Notes: a model not told the origin generated them from the sequence alone. 64,000 bases of DNA from Paenibacillus sp. KS-LC4 (GCF_036894955.1 NZ_CP145905.1:5975001-6039000); one strand, 5' to 3'; positions 50,614 to 60,612 are shown, numbered from the stretch's first letter. Numbers and translations: made by a program.

Positions 50614-50649
50614 TTGTGAACACTCCTCTATTATATCATGGATTTGAGA

Positions 50650-50665
50650 ATCTTTAAATTAAGAT
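50650..50665. promoter_or_regulatory. MhqR-type operator before the dioxygenase operon
   Basis: ATCTTTAAATTAAGAT: ATCTT and AAGAT arms six bases apart, the same layout as the box at 51217. About 40 bases before the dioxygenase ATG. Confidence 0.7.
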
Positions 50666-50716
50666 ATTTGGGCTGAGAGATTACGATAAGTGACTGTACA
50701 GGATACGAAGCAGCTT

Positions 50717-51193
50717 CTAAATAAATGTATCCTGCGCGTGCCTTCCGAGCTTCTTGAGCAGTTCGCTTGCCAGCTTCTGTTCCTCTGAAGATAAGCCGCT
50801 AACCGCTTCTTTAATAATAACTGCATGTACAGGGAATACTTCTTCAATAAACTGTGTGCCCTGACTCGTTATTTCTGCGAAGATGAGCCGACGATCATCA
50901 GCCGAAGCTCTACGCTGCACGAGCTGCTTCTTCTCAAGCTTATCTATGACGTAGGTAATGTTGCCGCTGCTCATCAGCACCTTGCCGCCGATTTGCTGCA
51001 AAGGCTGTGCACCCTTGTGATACAGCATTTCCAGTACCCCGAATTCGGTGCGATTCAAGCCATGCTTGCGAATGTCTCGGTCACCGTGGGCATTAATCCA
51101 TTGGCTGGCTCGGTTGAGCGCAATGTAGAGCTTCAAGGCGCTGTCCTCGGCTTCCTGCGGTGACATCTTCATCGTGCTGTCCGCCTCTTTCAT
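50717..51193 (-). CDS. MarR-family repressor, MhqR-like
   Basis: This is a 158-residue winged-helix regulator. It has DNA-binding helices HGLNRTEFGVLEMLYHKG and QPLQQIGGKVLMSSGNITYVIDKLEKKQLVQRRASADDRR. It is close in layout to B. subtilis MhqR, which represses catechol/hydroquinone detoxification genes. The ATG at 51193 has AAGGAGGTGA upstream. An 18-bp perfect palindrome lies 24 bases before the start, and a partial copy before the dioxygenase operon. Autoregulation and control of the three downstream genes is inferred. Confidence 0.88.
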   Translation of the reverse strand: MKEADSTMKMSPQEAEDSALKLYIALNRASQWINAHGDRDIRKHGLNRTEFGVLEMLYHKGAQPLQQIGGKVLMSSGNITYVIDKLEKKQLVQRRASADDRRLIFAEITSQGTQFIEEVFPVHAVIIKEAVSGLSSEEQKLASELLKKLGRHAQDTFI

Positions 51194-51216
51194 TGCCCTC
51201 ACCTCCTTGCATTTAT

Positions 51217-51234
51217 TATCTTAAATTTAAGATA
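51217..51234. promoter_or_regulatory. MhqR-type operator, perfect palindrome
   Basis: TATCTTAAATTTAAGATA is fully self-complementary. It lies between the divergent MarR gene and the LLM oxidoreductase gene. Confidence 0.8.
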
Positions 51235-51325
51235 CTACAATTAAAGATAAATTGCAAGCATTTGCTTCAATATTTTTTCACCCTTCTTCACGCCTGCGCG
51301 TCCACTCTATCCTTGGCGTTCATTA

Positions 51326-51334
51326 TGATATAAT
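51326..51334 (+). promoter_or_regulatory. Extended -10 promoter of the LLM oxidoreductase gene
   Basis: TGATATAAT (TGn plus TATAAT) about 50 bases before the ATG. No good -35 box was found. Confidence 0.55.
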
Positions 51335-51384
51335 GGAGAGTATGACTTACAAGTCCATTCACTGTACAGGAGGTTATTGTTATT

Positions 51385-52398
51385 ATGACCTATTCACATA
51401 CCGTTCCTCTTTCCATTCTTGATCTGGCTCCCGTTGTTGAAGGCGGCAATGCAACCGATGCCTTCAAAAATACGCGTGATCTCGCCCAGCATGCTGAGCG
51501 TTGGGGCTATCAGCGCTATTGGCTGGCTGAGCATCACAATATGCAAGGCATTGCCAGTGCCGCTACCTCCGTTCTCATCGGTTATGTTGCCGAAGGCACG
51601 AATACGATCCGCGTCGGCTCCGGTGGTATTATGCTGCCCAATCATGCGCCGCTTATGATAGCCGAGCAATTCGGCACGCTTGCCTCCATGTATCCGGGGC
51701 GCATTGATCTCGGACTTGGGCGTGCGCCAGGCTCAGACCAGGCAACCGCCCGCGCGCTGCGCCGTGGGCTTAATGGCAATAACGGCCAAGACTTCCCTGA
51801 GCTGCTTGGCGAGCTTCGCAGCTTTCTAAACCCTTCTATAGAAGAGGGCGTTCCTGCGGTTCGCGCTTTTCCAGGCGAAGGACTCGATATTCCGATCTGG
51901 CTGCTAGGGTCCAGCGGCTTTAGCGCTCAGCTGGCAGGGCAGCTCGGCTTGCCGTTTGCTTTCGCCAGCCATTTTGCACCTGACTATTTAATGCAGGCTT
52001 TGCAATTGTATCGCAGCAGCTTCCGACCTTCGGCAGCGCTGAAGCGGCCTCATGTCATGATTGGCGTAAATATTCTCGCAGCCGATACAGATGAAGAAGC
52101 ACGCTTCCTCGCCTCCTCGCAGGAGCAGCAGTTCCTGAACCTCATCCGCGGCCAGACGAGCAAGCTAAAACCGCCCGTTGCGAACATGGATGACCTGTGG
52201 AATGAACAGGAGAAGGTTGTCGTCCGCAGCAAATTCAGCTTCGGCGTAGCCGGAAGCAAGGAAACGGTACGCCGCAGAATCGCTGACATTATTGAAAAAA
52301 CAGGCGCTGATGAGCTGATGATAACAGGCTCTGCTTATGATCATCAGGCACGCCTTCGCTCTTTTGAATTGATTGCTGAGATCAGGAACGAGGGTTAG
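51385..52398 (+). CDS. LLM-class flavin-dependent oxidoreductase
   Basis: This 337-residue bacterial luciferase-like TIM barrel begins VPLSILDLAPVVEGGNATDAFKNTRDLAQHAERWGYQRYWLAEHHNM, the diagnostic N-terminus of the luciferase-like monooxygenase group (YceB/YvbT type). LGRAPGSDQATARALRR and LGSSGFSAQLAGQLGLPFAFASHFAP follow. It should use FMNH2 or F420-like flavin with O2. It is divergent from the MhqR-like gene, so it may belong to the same stress regulon. AGGAGG lies nine bases before the ATG. Confidence 0.9.
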   Translation: MTYSHTVPLSILDLAPVVEGGNATDAFKNTRDLAQHAERWGYQRYWLAEHHNMQGIASAATSVLIGYVAEGTNTIRVGSGGIMLPNHAPLMIAEQFGTLASMYPGRIDLGLGRAPGSDQATARALRRGLNGNNGQDFPELLGELRSFLNPSIEEGVPAVRAFPGEGLDIPIWLLGSSGFSAQLAGQLGLPFAFASHFAPDYLMQALQLYRSSFRPSAALKRPHVMIGVNILAADTDEEARFLASSQEQQFLNLIRGQTSKLKPPVANMDDLWNEQEKVVVRSKFSFGVAGSKETVRRRIADIIEKTGADELMITGSAYDHQARLRSFELIAEIRNEG

Positions 52399-52435
52399 GG
52401 CATTTTCAGCCGCAATATAAATATGTCATAAAAAA

Positions 52436-52488
52436 GTACCCACAAGTCTGAACGCTTTTATACGCGTCTGCTTGTGGGTACAAATTTT
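52436..52488. terminator. Bidirectional terminator before the giant exoprotein gene end
   Basis: GTACCCACAAG pairs with CTTGTGGGTAC (11 bp) with inner CGC/GCG pairing. T-rich on the plus side (AAATTTTTG) and TTTTTTAT on the minus side. Confidence 0.85.
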
Positions 52489-52555
52489 TGCATTCTAATT
52501 ACAATCTATTCGAGACTGCACACTTGAAACACTTGTTACAAGTAGGAGATTATAA

Positions 52556-55500
52556 TTATTGCATTACTTTAACTGGTAATGTTCGATTCGCTGTAGTTCC
52601 GTCTCCAAGTTGGCCTTTTCCGTTCCAGCCCCATGTCCAAATGCTTCCGTCGCTTTTAATTGCAGCACTGCTCAAGGATCCCGCGCTTACGCTCCGCACC
52701 CCCGTCAAGCCCTTCACCTGTACAGGAGTCGATCTATCCGTTGTCGTGCCATCTCCCAGCTGACCTTCTGCATTCCTTCCCCATGCCCATACCGTGCCAT
52801 CACTCTTTAGAGCTAATGAAAAGCTTCCTCCTCCAGCTATGCCTACGACCCCGCTTAACCCGCTCATCTCCGTTGCCTTGCCTGAGCTGCCTTGACCCGC
52901 CCACGGCCAATACCATACCTTCCCGCTCTCCGTGAGCGCCAAAGTACCTGAGGCCTCTGAAATCGCGACTACTCTTTCAGGCACCACAATCTGAACAGGC
53001 GTTTTTGCATTCCGAGTGACCTCCCACACCGTTCCATCGCTTTTGAGAACCGTTATTTTGTCTGTTCCCGCCGAAATCTGACTTACGCCCTCCAATCCCT
53101 CTTTTTTCTCTGCTGCGTATAGGTTCAGGTTATACATATGAATACTGGTTCCCCATGTCCATACCGTTCCGTCTTTTTTCAGCGCGTAGCTGGTATTCCC
53201 TGATGCTGACACGGCTATCACGTCTGTTAATCCCCATGCCTGCTTGGCCTTCATTTGACCATTCCGATCGCCTGTTCCCAGTTGACCATACGTATTGTCG
53301 CCCCATGCCCACACGGTTCCGTCTTCCTTTACCGCCAACGTATGTGCGGAGCCTGCTGCTGTATGCACAATCCCATTTACATCCGGCACTTGCACAGCCG
53401 TTGATTTCGAATTAATCGTGCCATCTCCCAATTGTCCATTGCTATTGTTGCCCCAACCCCATAACGTCCCGCCTGCTTTTACATACAACGCATGGTTGCT
53501 GACCACTAGTTTGTTCTCAGGAGAGACAACCGTAACTTTTAGCCAGCCATAATTCGTCCATTCTGACCATAACGCATCATCTTTCACCCTAACTCTAACT
53601 TTAAGGAGCTTGTTCTGCGGCAAATCAGCAGTCACCACCCAGCTCCCTCCTGCTTGACGGCTATTTTTCGCAATCTGACCCGAATCCACTACTACTGCCC
53701 CTGACTCATCCGCGATTTGTACATGCAGCTGGCTGTAGACCGTTTGGGCATCCGTATCCACCTGCTCCCAGCCGATAGAAGGACGCGTAATATTACTGAT
53801 CATGGGCTGACTTTCTGTACCTATCGGATATTTCAACGTAATCGTCGGCGCCGTGTTGTCTTTCACTTGAACAGGGAGCAAACGATTCGTAATCGTGCCG
53901 TCACCTAATTGACCTTGACTGTTCAAGCCCCACGTCCAAACCGTCCCATCACGTTTTATCGCCGTACCATTTGAATAACCCGCACTTATACTCCGCACCT
54001 CCGTCAAACCCTTTACTTGCACAGGAGTCTGCTTATCGGTTGTCGTGCCATCCCCCAATTGACCTTCTGCATTCCTTCCCCATGCCCAGACCGTGCCATC
54101 ACTCTTTAAGGCTAATGAAAAGCTTCCCCCTCCAGCTATGCCTACAACTCCGCTTAACCCGCTCATCTCCGTTGCCTTGCCTGAGCTGCCTTGACCCGCC
54201 CACGGCCAATACCATACCTTCCCATTTTCCGTGAGCGCCAAAGTACCTGAGGCCTCTGAAATCGCGACTACCCTTTCAGGCACCACAATCTGAACAGGCG
54301 TTTTTGCATTCCGAGTGACCTCCCACACCGTTCCATCGCTTTTGAGAGCCGTTATTTTGTCCGTTCCCGCCGAAATTTGACTTACGCCCTCCAATCCCTC
54401 TTTTTTCTCTGCTGCGTATAGATTGAGGTTATACATATGGATACTGGTTCCCCATGTCCATACCGTCCCGTCTTTTTTCAGCGCATAGCTGGTATTGCCT
54501 GATGCCGACACCGCTATCACGTCTGTTAATCCCCATGCCTGCTTGGCCTTCAATTGACCATTCCGATCACCCGTTCCCAGTTGACCATACGTATTGTCGC
54601 CCCAGACCCATACCGTTCCGTCTTCCTTTACCGCCAACGTATGTGCGGAGCCTGCTGCTGTATGCACAATCCCATTTACATCCGGCACTTGCACAGCCGT
54701 TGATTTCGAGTTGATCGTGCCATCTCCCAATTGACCATTGCTATTGTTGCCCCAACCCCATAACGTTCCGTCTTCCTTTGCGTATTGCATGTGGTTGCTT
54801 GCCACTAATTTATTTCGCCCCTCAGCAACTACGAATATACTTTCGAAGGATTTGCTTGCAGCAGATATATTTCCCGCCGCATCATATGCCTTTACAGTTA
54901 GGGCATAAAGTTTATTTGGCATGAGACTCGTTACTTCAAAGCTTGTAGAGCCTGTTGTTCCTATTAAATTAGAACCCTCATATATTTGGTAACCCGTCAC
55001 CGCAACATTGTCCTTCGCTTCTTTCCACGACAATTTCAGCTTAGTTGCTGTTTTTTCGCTTGCACTTAAATTTGTTGGCGCCTCCGGAGGAGTTGTATCT
55101 GGCATCGTCCGAACATTTAAAATCGAGCTTAACTCTGAAGCATTTCCTTTGACATCCTTAGCTTTAATAGAAATATCATACGAAGTATCCGGCATCAGCT
55201 TTGTAACCGTATAGGAGGTAGAAGCCGAAGTACCTGCTAGTTCTGTGCCCACATATATATCATAATTTTTTACCGCAATATTATCGGTAGATGCTGACCA
55301 TGATAGCGTTACGGTTTGATCTGTTTTAGTCAGCAATTGCAAATTAGTCGGAACGGAGGGCGCTTCTGTATCCGCATTAGTCACCACCGTTATCGCTGTG
55401 CTGAAACCAGAAATATTACCCGAGGCATCCTTGGACTTGATGGTAAAGGAATATGCCGTCTCTGGAACCAGCCCCGTTACAGTGAATTCTGTAGATACAG

Positions 55501-58500
55501 AAGATCCCGCAAGAACATTTCCGTTCTTATAAACATCGTAACCCGCGACGCCAACATTATCTGTAGACGCAGCCCATGACAAGGTCACCGACTTTTCTGT
55601 TTTTGATTTAACGACTATCTCTACAGGAACAGTTGGCGCTTGTACATCCCGATTAGTAATAGCAACTACTTCTGCACTTGAATTCGAAGGGTTACCTTCC
55701 TTATCTACCGCCTTGATGGAGAATCTGTATGAAGCATTCGGCTTCAAATCTCGAACGGTATACGCCAACGTCTTGGAAAAACCAACCTGCTTGGCACCTT
55801 CATAAATTTCATAGCCTTTTATACCTTCATTATCCGTTGCAGCCTGCCAGACCAAAGACACTGTCGTTTCTGTTTTCCCTGCAACAGACAGAGCAGTCGG
55901 CACAGTTGGTGCAGTAACGTCAATATAGGAATTATCCAAGTACTCATCAGCTGGAACTTCTTTCGTTAGATGAAGCACTTGCACGTTTCCATCACCATTA
56001 AAGTCATACAAAATATCCGTTTGATTCGTACCTGCTTGACCGCCTGTGAATTCAAACTTAATTTGGGACTTATCGTTAATGTCCAGGTTCTGAATCAAAT
56101 TCGTGCGAACAGGAACAGAGGATTCGTATCTGGTTACACCCAGATTTACCTCCCCTTCATCTGTTCCAACAATATCAAAATTCACCTTTACACCTGCTGA
56201 TATAAACAAGAGCTTTGATTCGCCTACTATTTCATAAGTTAAACCCTCAATGTTATTCACAACAAAACCATTCTCATCGACAAAGGCTTTGTTACCATAT
56301 TGATCCGTTACAACGACATTAACCGGGCATAAAATATCTATAGCGTCACCTTTAATTTCTGTTAATGACGGTTTGGGATAATTATAGGCTGGCAATGGGT
56401 CATTATCTGCCACGATGCTTTTGACGATTTTGAACATGTTAGATGGTTCTGTTCCTTTGGGTCGGAGTATACCGATATGGGAACTTCTCAAATAATAGTT
56501 TGTAGAGCTGCCTTGCTCGTTAAAGTTCGCACTGAGCAGCGATACAACCCCATCCCCCATTCCCCAAATAGCTTTATACGAGCTACTTGTATATCGGTTA
56601 GGTCCCTTGTACTCCAATAATTTCAATATGGTCTCCCTGTCGTCATCGTAATAACCGATAAGACGATACTCCTTAATGGCAGAATCTAATTGCTTGTTTT
56701 CAACGGTGTATCGGAATGAACTACTATACTCCGGGACTTCATAAATAGCATTATTGAAGTTTTCTTTAATCATGGCTACGGTATCAGAGTAGCTAGATTT
56801 GTTTTTAGATGGCGTTTGCGCATTTGTATACTGATAGAAGCTAGAAAATTTATTTCCGTATAAACCCTTATAGGCATTCACATATTTCTCACCCGGAAGC
56901 AATTGGAATACAGCAGGATAATTTTGCACCATTCTATGCATTTCGGTTAACGTCAAAGGAAAGTATTTATACTGAATAACTCCCAAATCATCCCCAACCG
57001 CTAGTCCTTTTAAAGCTCTGGCTGTGCCCAAATTAGGTGAAGCAATATTTATAAAGTTTTTTACTTTGTTTTTAGCTGTAGCATCTGTAAGCAAATAGTA
57101 TCTGGCTACAATACCTCCTGTGCTATGCGTGACCAGATTAATCTTTTGTCCGCCTGCTTTATCAAATTCAGCATCCACCTTTTCCTTTACAAGCTCCGCT
57201 GCAAGCCTTAAATCTCTCCTCCAATCATATCCTACTGGTTCAACTGTAACATTACTAACTTCTAAATAGTCAATAAATGCTTCTCCATAGTCGTTATTTG
57301 CATATTTCTCAAATATTTTACCTTGAGTAGTTCCATTATCAGGTACACCTGCACTAGTCAACAAAAGAGGATTCTGAAAAGGACTTACCCTTATACTCGG
57401 CCAGACCTCAACACCATCTTGTAAAATCTCTGAATTCATAAACCCGGGTACATAAACAATAACCTTTTTCTCAGGACTTACAATAACGATTTGGCTCCTA
57501 GTCTGTGAATTCCCCGCTTTATCATACCCCGTCAATTCAAATATATAGTTCCCAGCTGTTGTGGGCGTATACTTCTGACTAGGTGTATTTGGTGGAAGAT
57601 CCTTATTTAATAAAAAGACACCATCTTTCTTCACTATAAAATTCAGCTTCGTAACCGCTATATTATCGGACGCTGAGAAATGAATTAGAATCTCTTTATT
57701 TTCATAATAGGGTAGCGCAGTGGCCACAGAAATCGAAACCGATGGGTTTGTTGTATCTGCTAGTGTTTTCTTAGCCAACGCATTACTAAATTCACTTAGC
57801 TCCCCGCTACTATTTTTCGAAGCAACGGTGAAATTGTAAGTAGTATCTGGATCAAGGCCCGTGAAGCTCTGATAATTATTGCTTGTTGTTGTGAAATATT
57901 GTCCATCTTTACGTACACTATAATCTGCTCCTACGATTCTATTCCATCTTAACGTCATAGATGTTTCCGTAACATCTGTTACCGTTAGCCCAGCAGGAAC
58001 AGGAAAGAGTGTACTTTTGTAAATAATCGCATCATCGCTTCTTTCTCCCGATGCATTAGTCGTTAACACCTGCATGACATACTGCGTATTTGGCTGCAAG
58101 CCTGTAAATGTATAGCTCTTGTTCATTGTAGTGGTGACAGTGCTACCATTAAGTCTAACAATATACTGCAAGCCACCACCCATATCGTTCCAGTTAATTC
58201 TAATGCCGCTATCTGAATAGCTGCTAATATACAGTCCCGTAGGCTTTACTGGCGTGGCATTGGATTGAGTTGCAGTAACATAAATAGTAAAGAAATCTGT
58301 TAAAGTGGTGCCTGAGTAGGCATATTTAATTTTGTATGTTCCTGGAGTTAAACCGGAAGAGGTGTTCCATGTATATTCAATGGGAACGTTTGCACTTACG
58401 TTAGTAAATTCTCCGTCTCCAATTTTAACACCTGCTGGATTAAAAACACCAATATATACTTTGCTCTTCGGAGCAGAAAGGATTAAAGAAACCGTAGCGC

Positions 58501-59896
58501 TTTCTCCAGGCACGATGGACTGTCCATTACCACGATGCCCATAGGCAAGAATAGAAACCTCTCCATCCTGTGCCTCAAATATGGGAGGAATCCACTCTTC
58601 ATCCTCATTTGTGTCAGAACCCAAAAAAATGGGAGGGATAGGATCCTCGTTAAGACCAATTGCTTTTGCAACGTTTACTATTCCACTGCCATAAGAAGTT
58701 TGTTCACCTAACGGTGTCGCACTTGAATGTAGTGTTGATTTGAGCTCGGAAGGCGTTTGCTGAGGATTTGTTGAGATTAAAAGCGCCGCCGCTCCTACTA
58801 CAAATGGGGCTGCAACTGATGTACCTGATAAAACACCGTAATCACCATCAAAGGTTGTGCTTAAAATATCACTACCAGGGGCAACTAAATTTAATTGAGC
58901 GCCTGTACTTGAATAAATGGCGCGTTTGAATGATCGGGTAACAGCGCCAACGGACACAACTTCCCCAAAACGCGCTGGATAAAGCTCAGTCTCTTCCCCT
59001 GCACCTGAGTTACCAGCAGCAGCAACAACCAATATTCCTGCATCATTCGCTCGAATGACGGCTTCGCGCAAAATTTCGCTCGATTCCATTCCGCCAAAGC
59101 TGATGCTAATTATATTCATTTGGTTATTAATGGCCCAGTCTATGCCATTTACAACTTGTGCATACGTACCCTTACCCTCTGCATCTAGCACTTTTACCGC
59201 ATATAATTCCGCATCAGGAGCCACACCAGCTACTCCCTGACCATTTATTTGCGCGCCAATAATGCCCGCTACGAATGTACCATGCCCATTATCATCCTCG
59301 AAATTTGCGACCCCGTTTACAAAAGATACGCCACCATTCACACGGAGATCCGCATGTTCTGCGATTCCTGTATCTAAGACAGCGATTTTCACTCCTACGC
59401 CTTTCATTTCTGCCTGATGGGCTTGATCTCCTCCAATCGAATAGAGACCCCAGCTTACTGAATCACCATCTACGTTTCTATACGTATAGGCATCTCCCTC
59501 TTTGACGGGCACTCCCTCTGTTAGCATACTCACGGGGCTATTGGGCTCGATGTACTTTATTTCTGGGTTTTGCTCCAGTTGCTCCTTCTCAGATTCGGTC
59601 AACAGCACTGTTGTTATTTTACTATCTTGCTGTTCTGCATTTTGTTCAAAAATGCTTCTTGCAACCATATCTGTCTCATCAATAAATTCTTTAATATCTA
59701 CTTTCTCCTCAAAAGCAATCATATACTCCTGAACTTCACCCGTATCCTCATATACCGATTCAGTTGCTGTTGGACTCCAGACATTTGTATCCTCAACACC
59801 TGCTTCGTTTATATTCTGAGCATAAGTAGTTGGCGTGAGATTAAAGATTAGTGAAAGTGTAATTACAGCGGCTATCATAGATTTAATTGTTCCCAT
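52556..59896 (-). CDS. Giant secreted multidomain protein: subtilase, FN3, LCAT-like lipase, FN3, RCC1
   Basis: This is a 2446-residue exoprotein. In order: signal peptide (to about 27); I9-like propeptide (about 55-120); S8 peptidase with Asp175 (AVLDTG), His205 (GHGT), Asn296 (AAAGNSG) and Ser360 (GTSVAAP). Then come an Ig-like segment (450-545), two FN3 domains (550-710) and an Ig-like segment (715-810). An LCAT/lipase-like alpha/beta hydrolase follows (about 812-1180; VYVPGFMNSE, PVGYDWRRDL, nucleophile Ser925 in VTHSTGG). Four FN3 domains lie at about 1327-1685, then two RCC1 beta-propeller blocks (1695-2110 and 2128-2446; GWGNNSNGQLGDG). No LPXTG or SLH anchor is seen. AAGGAG lies eight bases before the ATG. 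Likely an extracellular degradative or antagonism factor; target unknown. It is preceded by three paralogous membrane-protein genes. Confidence 0.9.
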   Translation of the reverse strand: MGTIKSMIAAVITLSLIFNLTPTTYAQNINEAGVEDTNVWSPTATESVYEDTGEVQEYMIAFEEKVDIKEFIDETDMVARSIFEQNAEQQDSKITTVLLTESEKEQLEQNPEIKYIEPNSPVSMLTEGVPVKEGDAYTYRNVDGDSVSWGLYSIGGDQAHQAEMKGVGVKIAVLDTGIAEHADLRVNGGVSFVNGVANFEDDNGHGTFVAGIIGAQINGQGVAGVAPDAELYAVKVLDAEGKGTYAQVVNGIDWAINNQMNIISISFGGMESSEILREAVIRANDAGILVVAAAGNSGAGEETELYPARFGEVVSVGAVTRSFKRAIYSSTGAQLNLVAPGSDILSTTFDGDYGVLSGTSVAAPFVVGAAALLISTNPQQTPSELKSTLHSSATPLGEQTSYGSGIVNVAKAIGLNEDPIPPIFLGSDTNEDEEWIPPIFEAQDGEVSILAYGHRGNGQSIVPGESATVSLILSAPKSKVYIGVFNPAGVKIGDGEFTNVSANVPIEYTWNTSSGLTPGTYKIKYAYSGTTLTDFFTIYVTATQSNATPVKPTGLYISSYSDSGIRINWNDMGGGLQYIVRLNGSTVTTTMNKSYTFTGLQPNTQYVMQVLTTNASGERSDDAIIYKSTLFPVPAGLTVTDVTETSMTLRWNRIVGADYSVRKDGQYFTTTSNNYQSFTGLDPDTTYNFTVASKNSSGELSEFSNALAKKTLADTTNPSVSISVATALPYYENKEILIHFSASDNIAVTKLNFIVKKDGVFLLNKDLPPNTPSQKYTPTTAGNYIFELTGYDKAGNSQTRSQIVIVSPEKKVIVYVPGFMNSEILQDGVEVWPSIRVSPFQNPLLLTSAGVPDNGTTQGKIFEKYANNDYGEAFIDYLEVSNVTVEPVGYDWRRDLRLAAELVKEKVDAEFDKAGGQKINLVTHSTGGIVARYYLLTDATAKNKVKNFINIASPNLGTARALKGLAVGDDLGVIQYKYFPLTLTEMHRMVQNYPAVFQLLPGEKYVNAYKGLYGNKFSSFYQYTNAQTPSKNKSSYSDTVAMIKENFNNAIYEVPEYSSSFRYTVENKQLDSAIKEYRLIGYYDDDRETILKLLEYKGPNRYTSSSYKAIWGMGDGVVSLLSANFNEQGSSTNYYLRSSHIGILRPKGTEPSNMFKIVKSIVADNDPLPAYNYPKPSLTEIKGDAIDILCPVNVVVTDQYGNKAFVDENGFVVNNIEGLTYEIVGESKLLFISAGVKVNFDIVGTDEGEVNLGVTRYESSVPVRTNLIQNLDINDKSQIKFEFTGGQAGTNQTDILYDFNGDGNVQVLHLTKEVPADEYLDNSYIDVTAPTVPTALSVAGKTETTVSLVWQAATDNEGIKGYEIYEGAKQVGFSKTLAYTVRDLKPNASYRFSIKAVDKEGNPSNSSAEVVAITNRDVQAPTVPVEIVVKSKTEKSVTLSWAASTDNVGVAGYDVYKNGNVLAGSSVSTEFTVTGLVPETAYSFTIKSKDASGNISGFSTAITVVTNADTEAPSVPTNLQLLTKTDQTVTLSWSASTDNIAVKNYDIYVGTELAGTSASTSYTVTKLMPDTSYDISIKAKDVKGNASELSSILNVRTMPDTTPPEAPTNLSASEKTATKLKLSWKEAKDNVAVTGYQIYEGSNLIGTTGSTSFEVTSLMPNKLYALTVKAYDAAGNISAASKSFESIFVVAEGRNKLVASNHMQYAKEDGTLWGWGNNSNGQLGDGTINSKSTAVQVPDVNGIVHTAAGSAHTLAVKEDGTVWVWGDNTYGQLGTGDRNGQLKAKQAWGLTDVIAVSASGNTSYALKKDGTVWTWGTSIHMYNLNLYAAEKKEGLEGVSQISAGTDKITALKSDGTVWEVTRNAKTPVQIVVPERVVAISEASGTLALTENGKVWYWPWAGQGSSGKATEMSGLSGVVGIAGGGSFSLALKSDGTVWAWGRNAEGQLGDGTTTDKQTPVQVKGLTEVRSISAGYSNGTAIKRDGTVWTWGLNSQGQLGDGTITNRLLPVQVKDNTAPTITLKYPIGTESQPMISNITRPSIGWEQVDTDAQTVYSQLHVQIADESGAVVVDSGQIAKNSRQAGGSWVVTADLPQNKLLKVRVRVKDDALWSEWTNYGWLKVTVVSPENKLVVSNHALYVKAGGTLWGWGNNSNGQLGDGTINSKSTAVQVPDVNGIVHTAAGSAHTLAVKEDGTVWAWGDNTYGQLGTGDRNGQMKAKQAWGLTDVIAVSASGNTSYALKKDGTVWTWGTSIHMYNLNLYAAEKKEGLEGVSQISAGTDKITVLKSDGTVWEVTRNAKTPVQIVVPERVVAISEASGTLALTESGKVWYWPWAGQGSSGKATEMSGLSGVVGIAGGGSFSLALKSDGTVWAWGRNAEGQLGDGTTTDRSTPVQVKGLTGVRSVSAGSLSSAAIKSDGSIWTWGWNGKGQLGDGTTANRTLPVKVMQ
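52690..54789 (-). repeat. 1299-bp-period direct duplication inside the RCC1 region
   Basis: About 800 bp at 52690-53490 recur at 53989-54789 with a constant offset of 1299 bp (433 codons) and only scattered base changes, mostly silent. The spacer between copies encodes a different beta domain (about 2020-2125). This is a recent in-frame tandem duplication of the RCC1 propeller. Confidence 0.9.
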
Positions 59897-59958
59897 TTAA
59901 CATTCTCCTTTATCTTCAAAAAACTACGCCTATTAGTTTATGATTGATAACCTTTATA

Positions 59959-60501
59959 TTAATCCGGTGTACAAGATCCTCTATCTTTACTTTTGTAAAC
60001 TCTCCCTATATTCAGAGTGCGGCATGAATCTTTATCAGTCATAGACCTGTACCTTACCTGCCATCTATTGTTTATAGAGTCATATTTAATTTGATCATAC
60101 TCCCAACGTGTAAGTTGATCCTTCATATCATGATTAGCATATTCCAACGCCTTCGCCTCACTCATCGGAGGAACATAGTTCCACCACAGCATATAGCCCG
60201 TTATAAAGACCGCCATTGCCCCTAGTATGCTCAATAAGTAAAGCGTTTTCTGTTTCTTCTTGGTCTGCGAGCGTCTGAAATATCGGATGTGGAAGGCTAC
60301 CAGCGTACAAGTGTAAATCAAATATAAGATTTGATAGATATTCGCTCTCTGCACTAGCTCCTTTCCTTCCGACCCTCCATTCCAGCTTTCATACATTAAA
60401 TGGAATGACACTTCACCGACATACCAAAACAATTGAAATCCAAAAAGAAACCAACTTACATGCAAAACAATCCCGATCACAATGTAACGAGAATCTTTCA
60501 C
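59959..60501 (-). CDS. 3-TM membrane protein with extracytoplasmic Cys-pair domain, paralogue 1
   Basis: This 180-residue protein starts MKDSRYIVIGIVLHVSWFLFG. Three helices (about 6-30, 52-74, 83-106) with basic loops (RYFRRSQTKKKQK) put the last 70 residues outside the cell. That tail (PPMSEAKALEYANHD, NNRWQVRYRS, SCRTLNIG...GSCTPD) looks PepSY-like and has two Cys kept in all three paralogues. It lies 62 bp upstream of the giant exoprotein gene, on the same strand. I know no family name. Roles as protease inhibitor, chaperone or immunity factor for the subtilase are possible but unproven. Confidence 0.75.
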   Translation of the reverse strand: MKDSRYIVIGIVLHVSWFLFGFQLFWYVGEVSFHLMYESWNGGSEGKELVQRANIYQILYLIYTCTLVAFHIRYFRRSQTKKKQKTLYLLSILGAMAVFITGYMLWWNYVPPMSEAKALEYANHDMKDQLTRWEYDQIKYDSINNRWQVRYRSMTDKDSCRTLNIGRVYKSKDRGSCTPD

Positions 60502-60612
60502 CTTTTACCCCTCCTGTCCTTATCCAGCATCTTCCCACTTCCGGGCAAGACTCTTCGACTCTTACTTGTAAATATTTCAATAACACATTCGCCCAGCTGG
60601 TAAATAAGTCCA

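Noticed and set aside
52690..54789. Long direct repeats considered as a transposon or CRISPR
   Set aside because: Both copies are in frame and encode RCC1 propeller repeats; there are no inverted ends or spacers.
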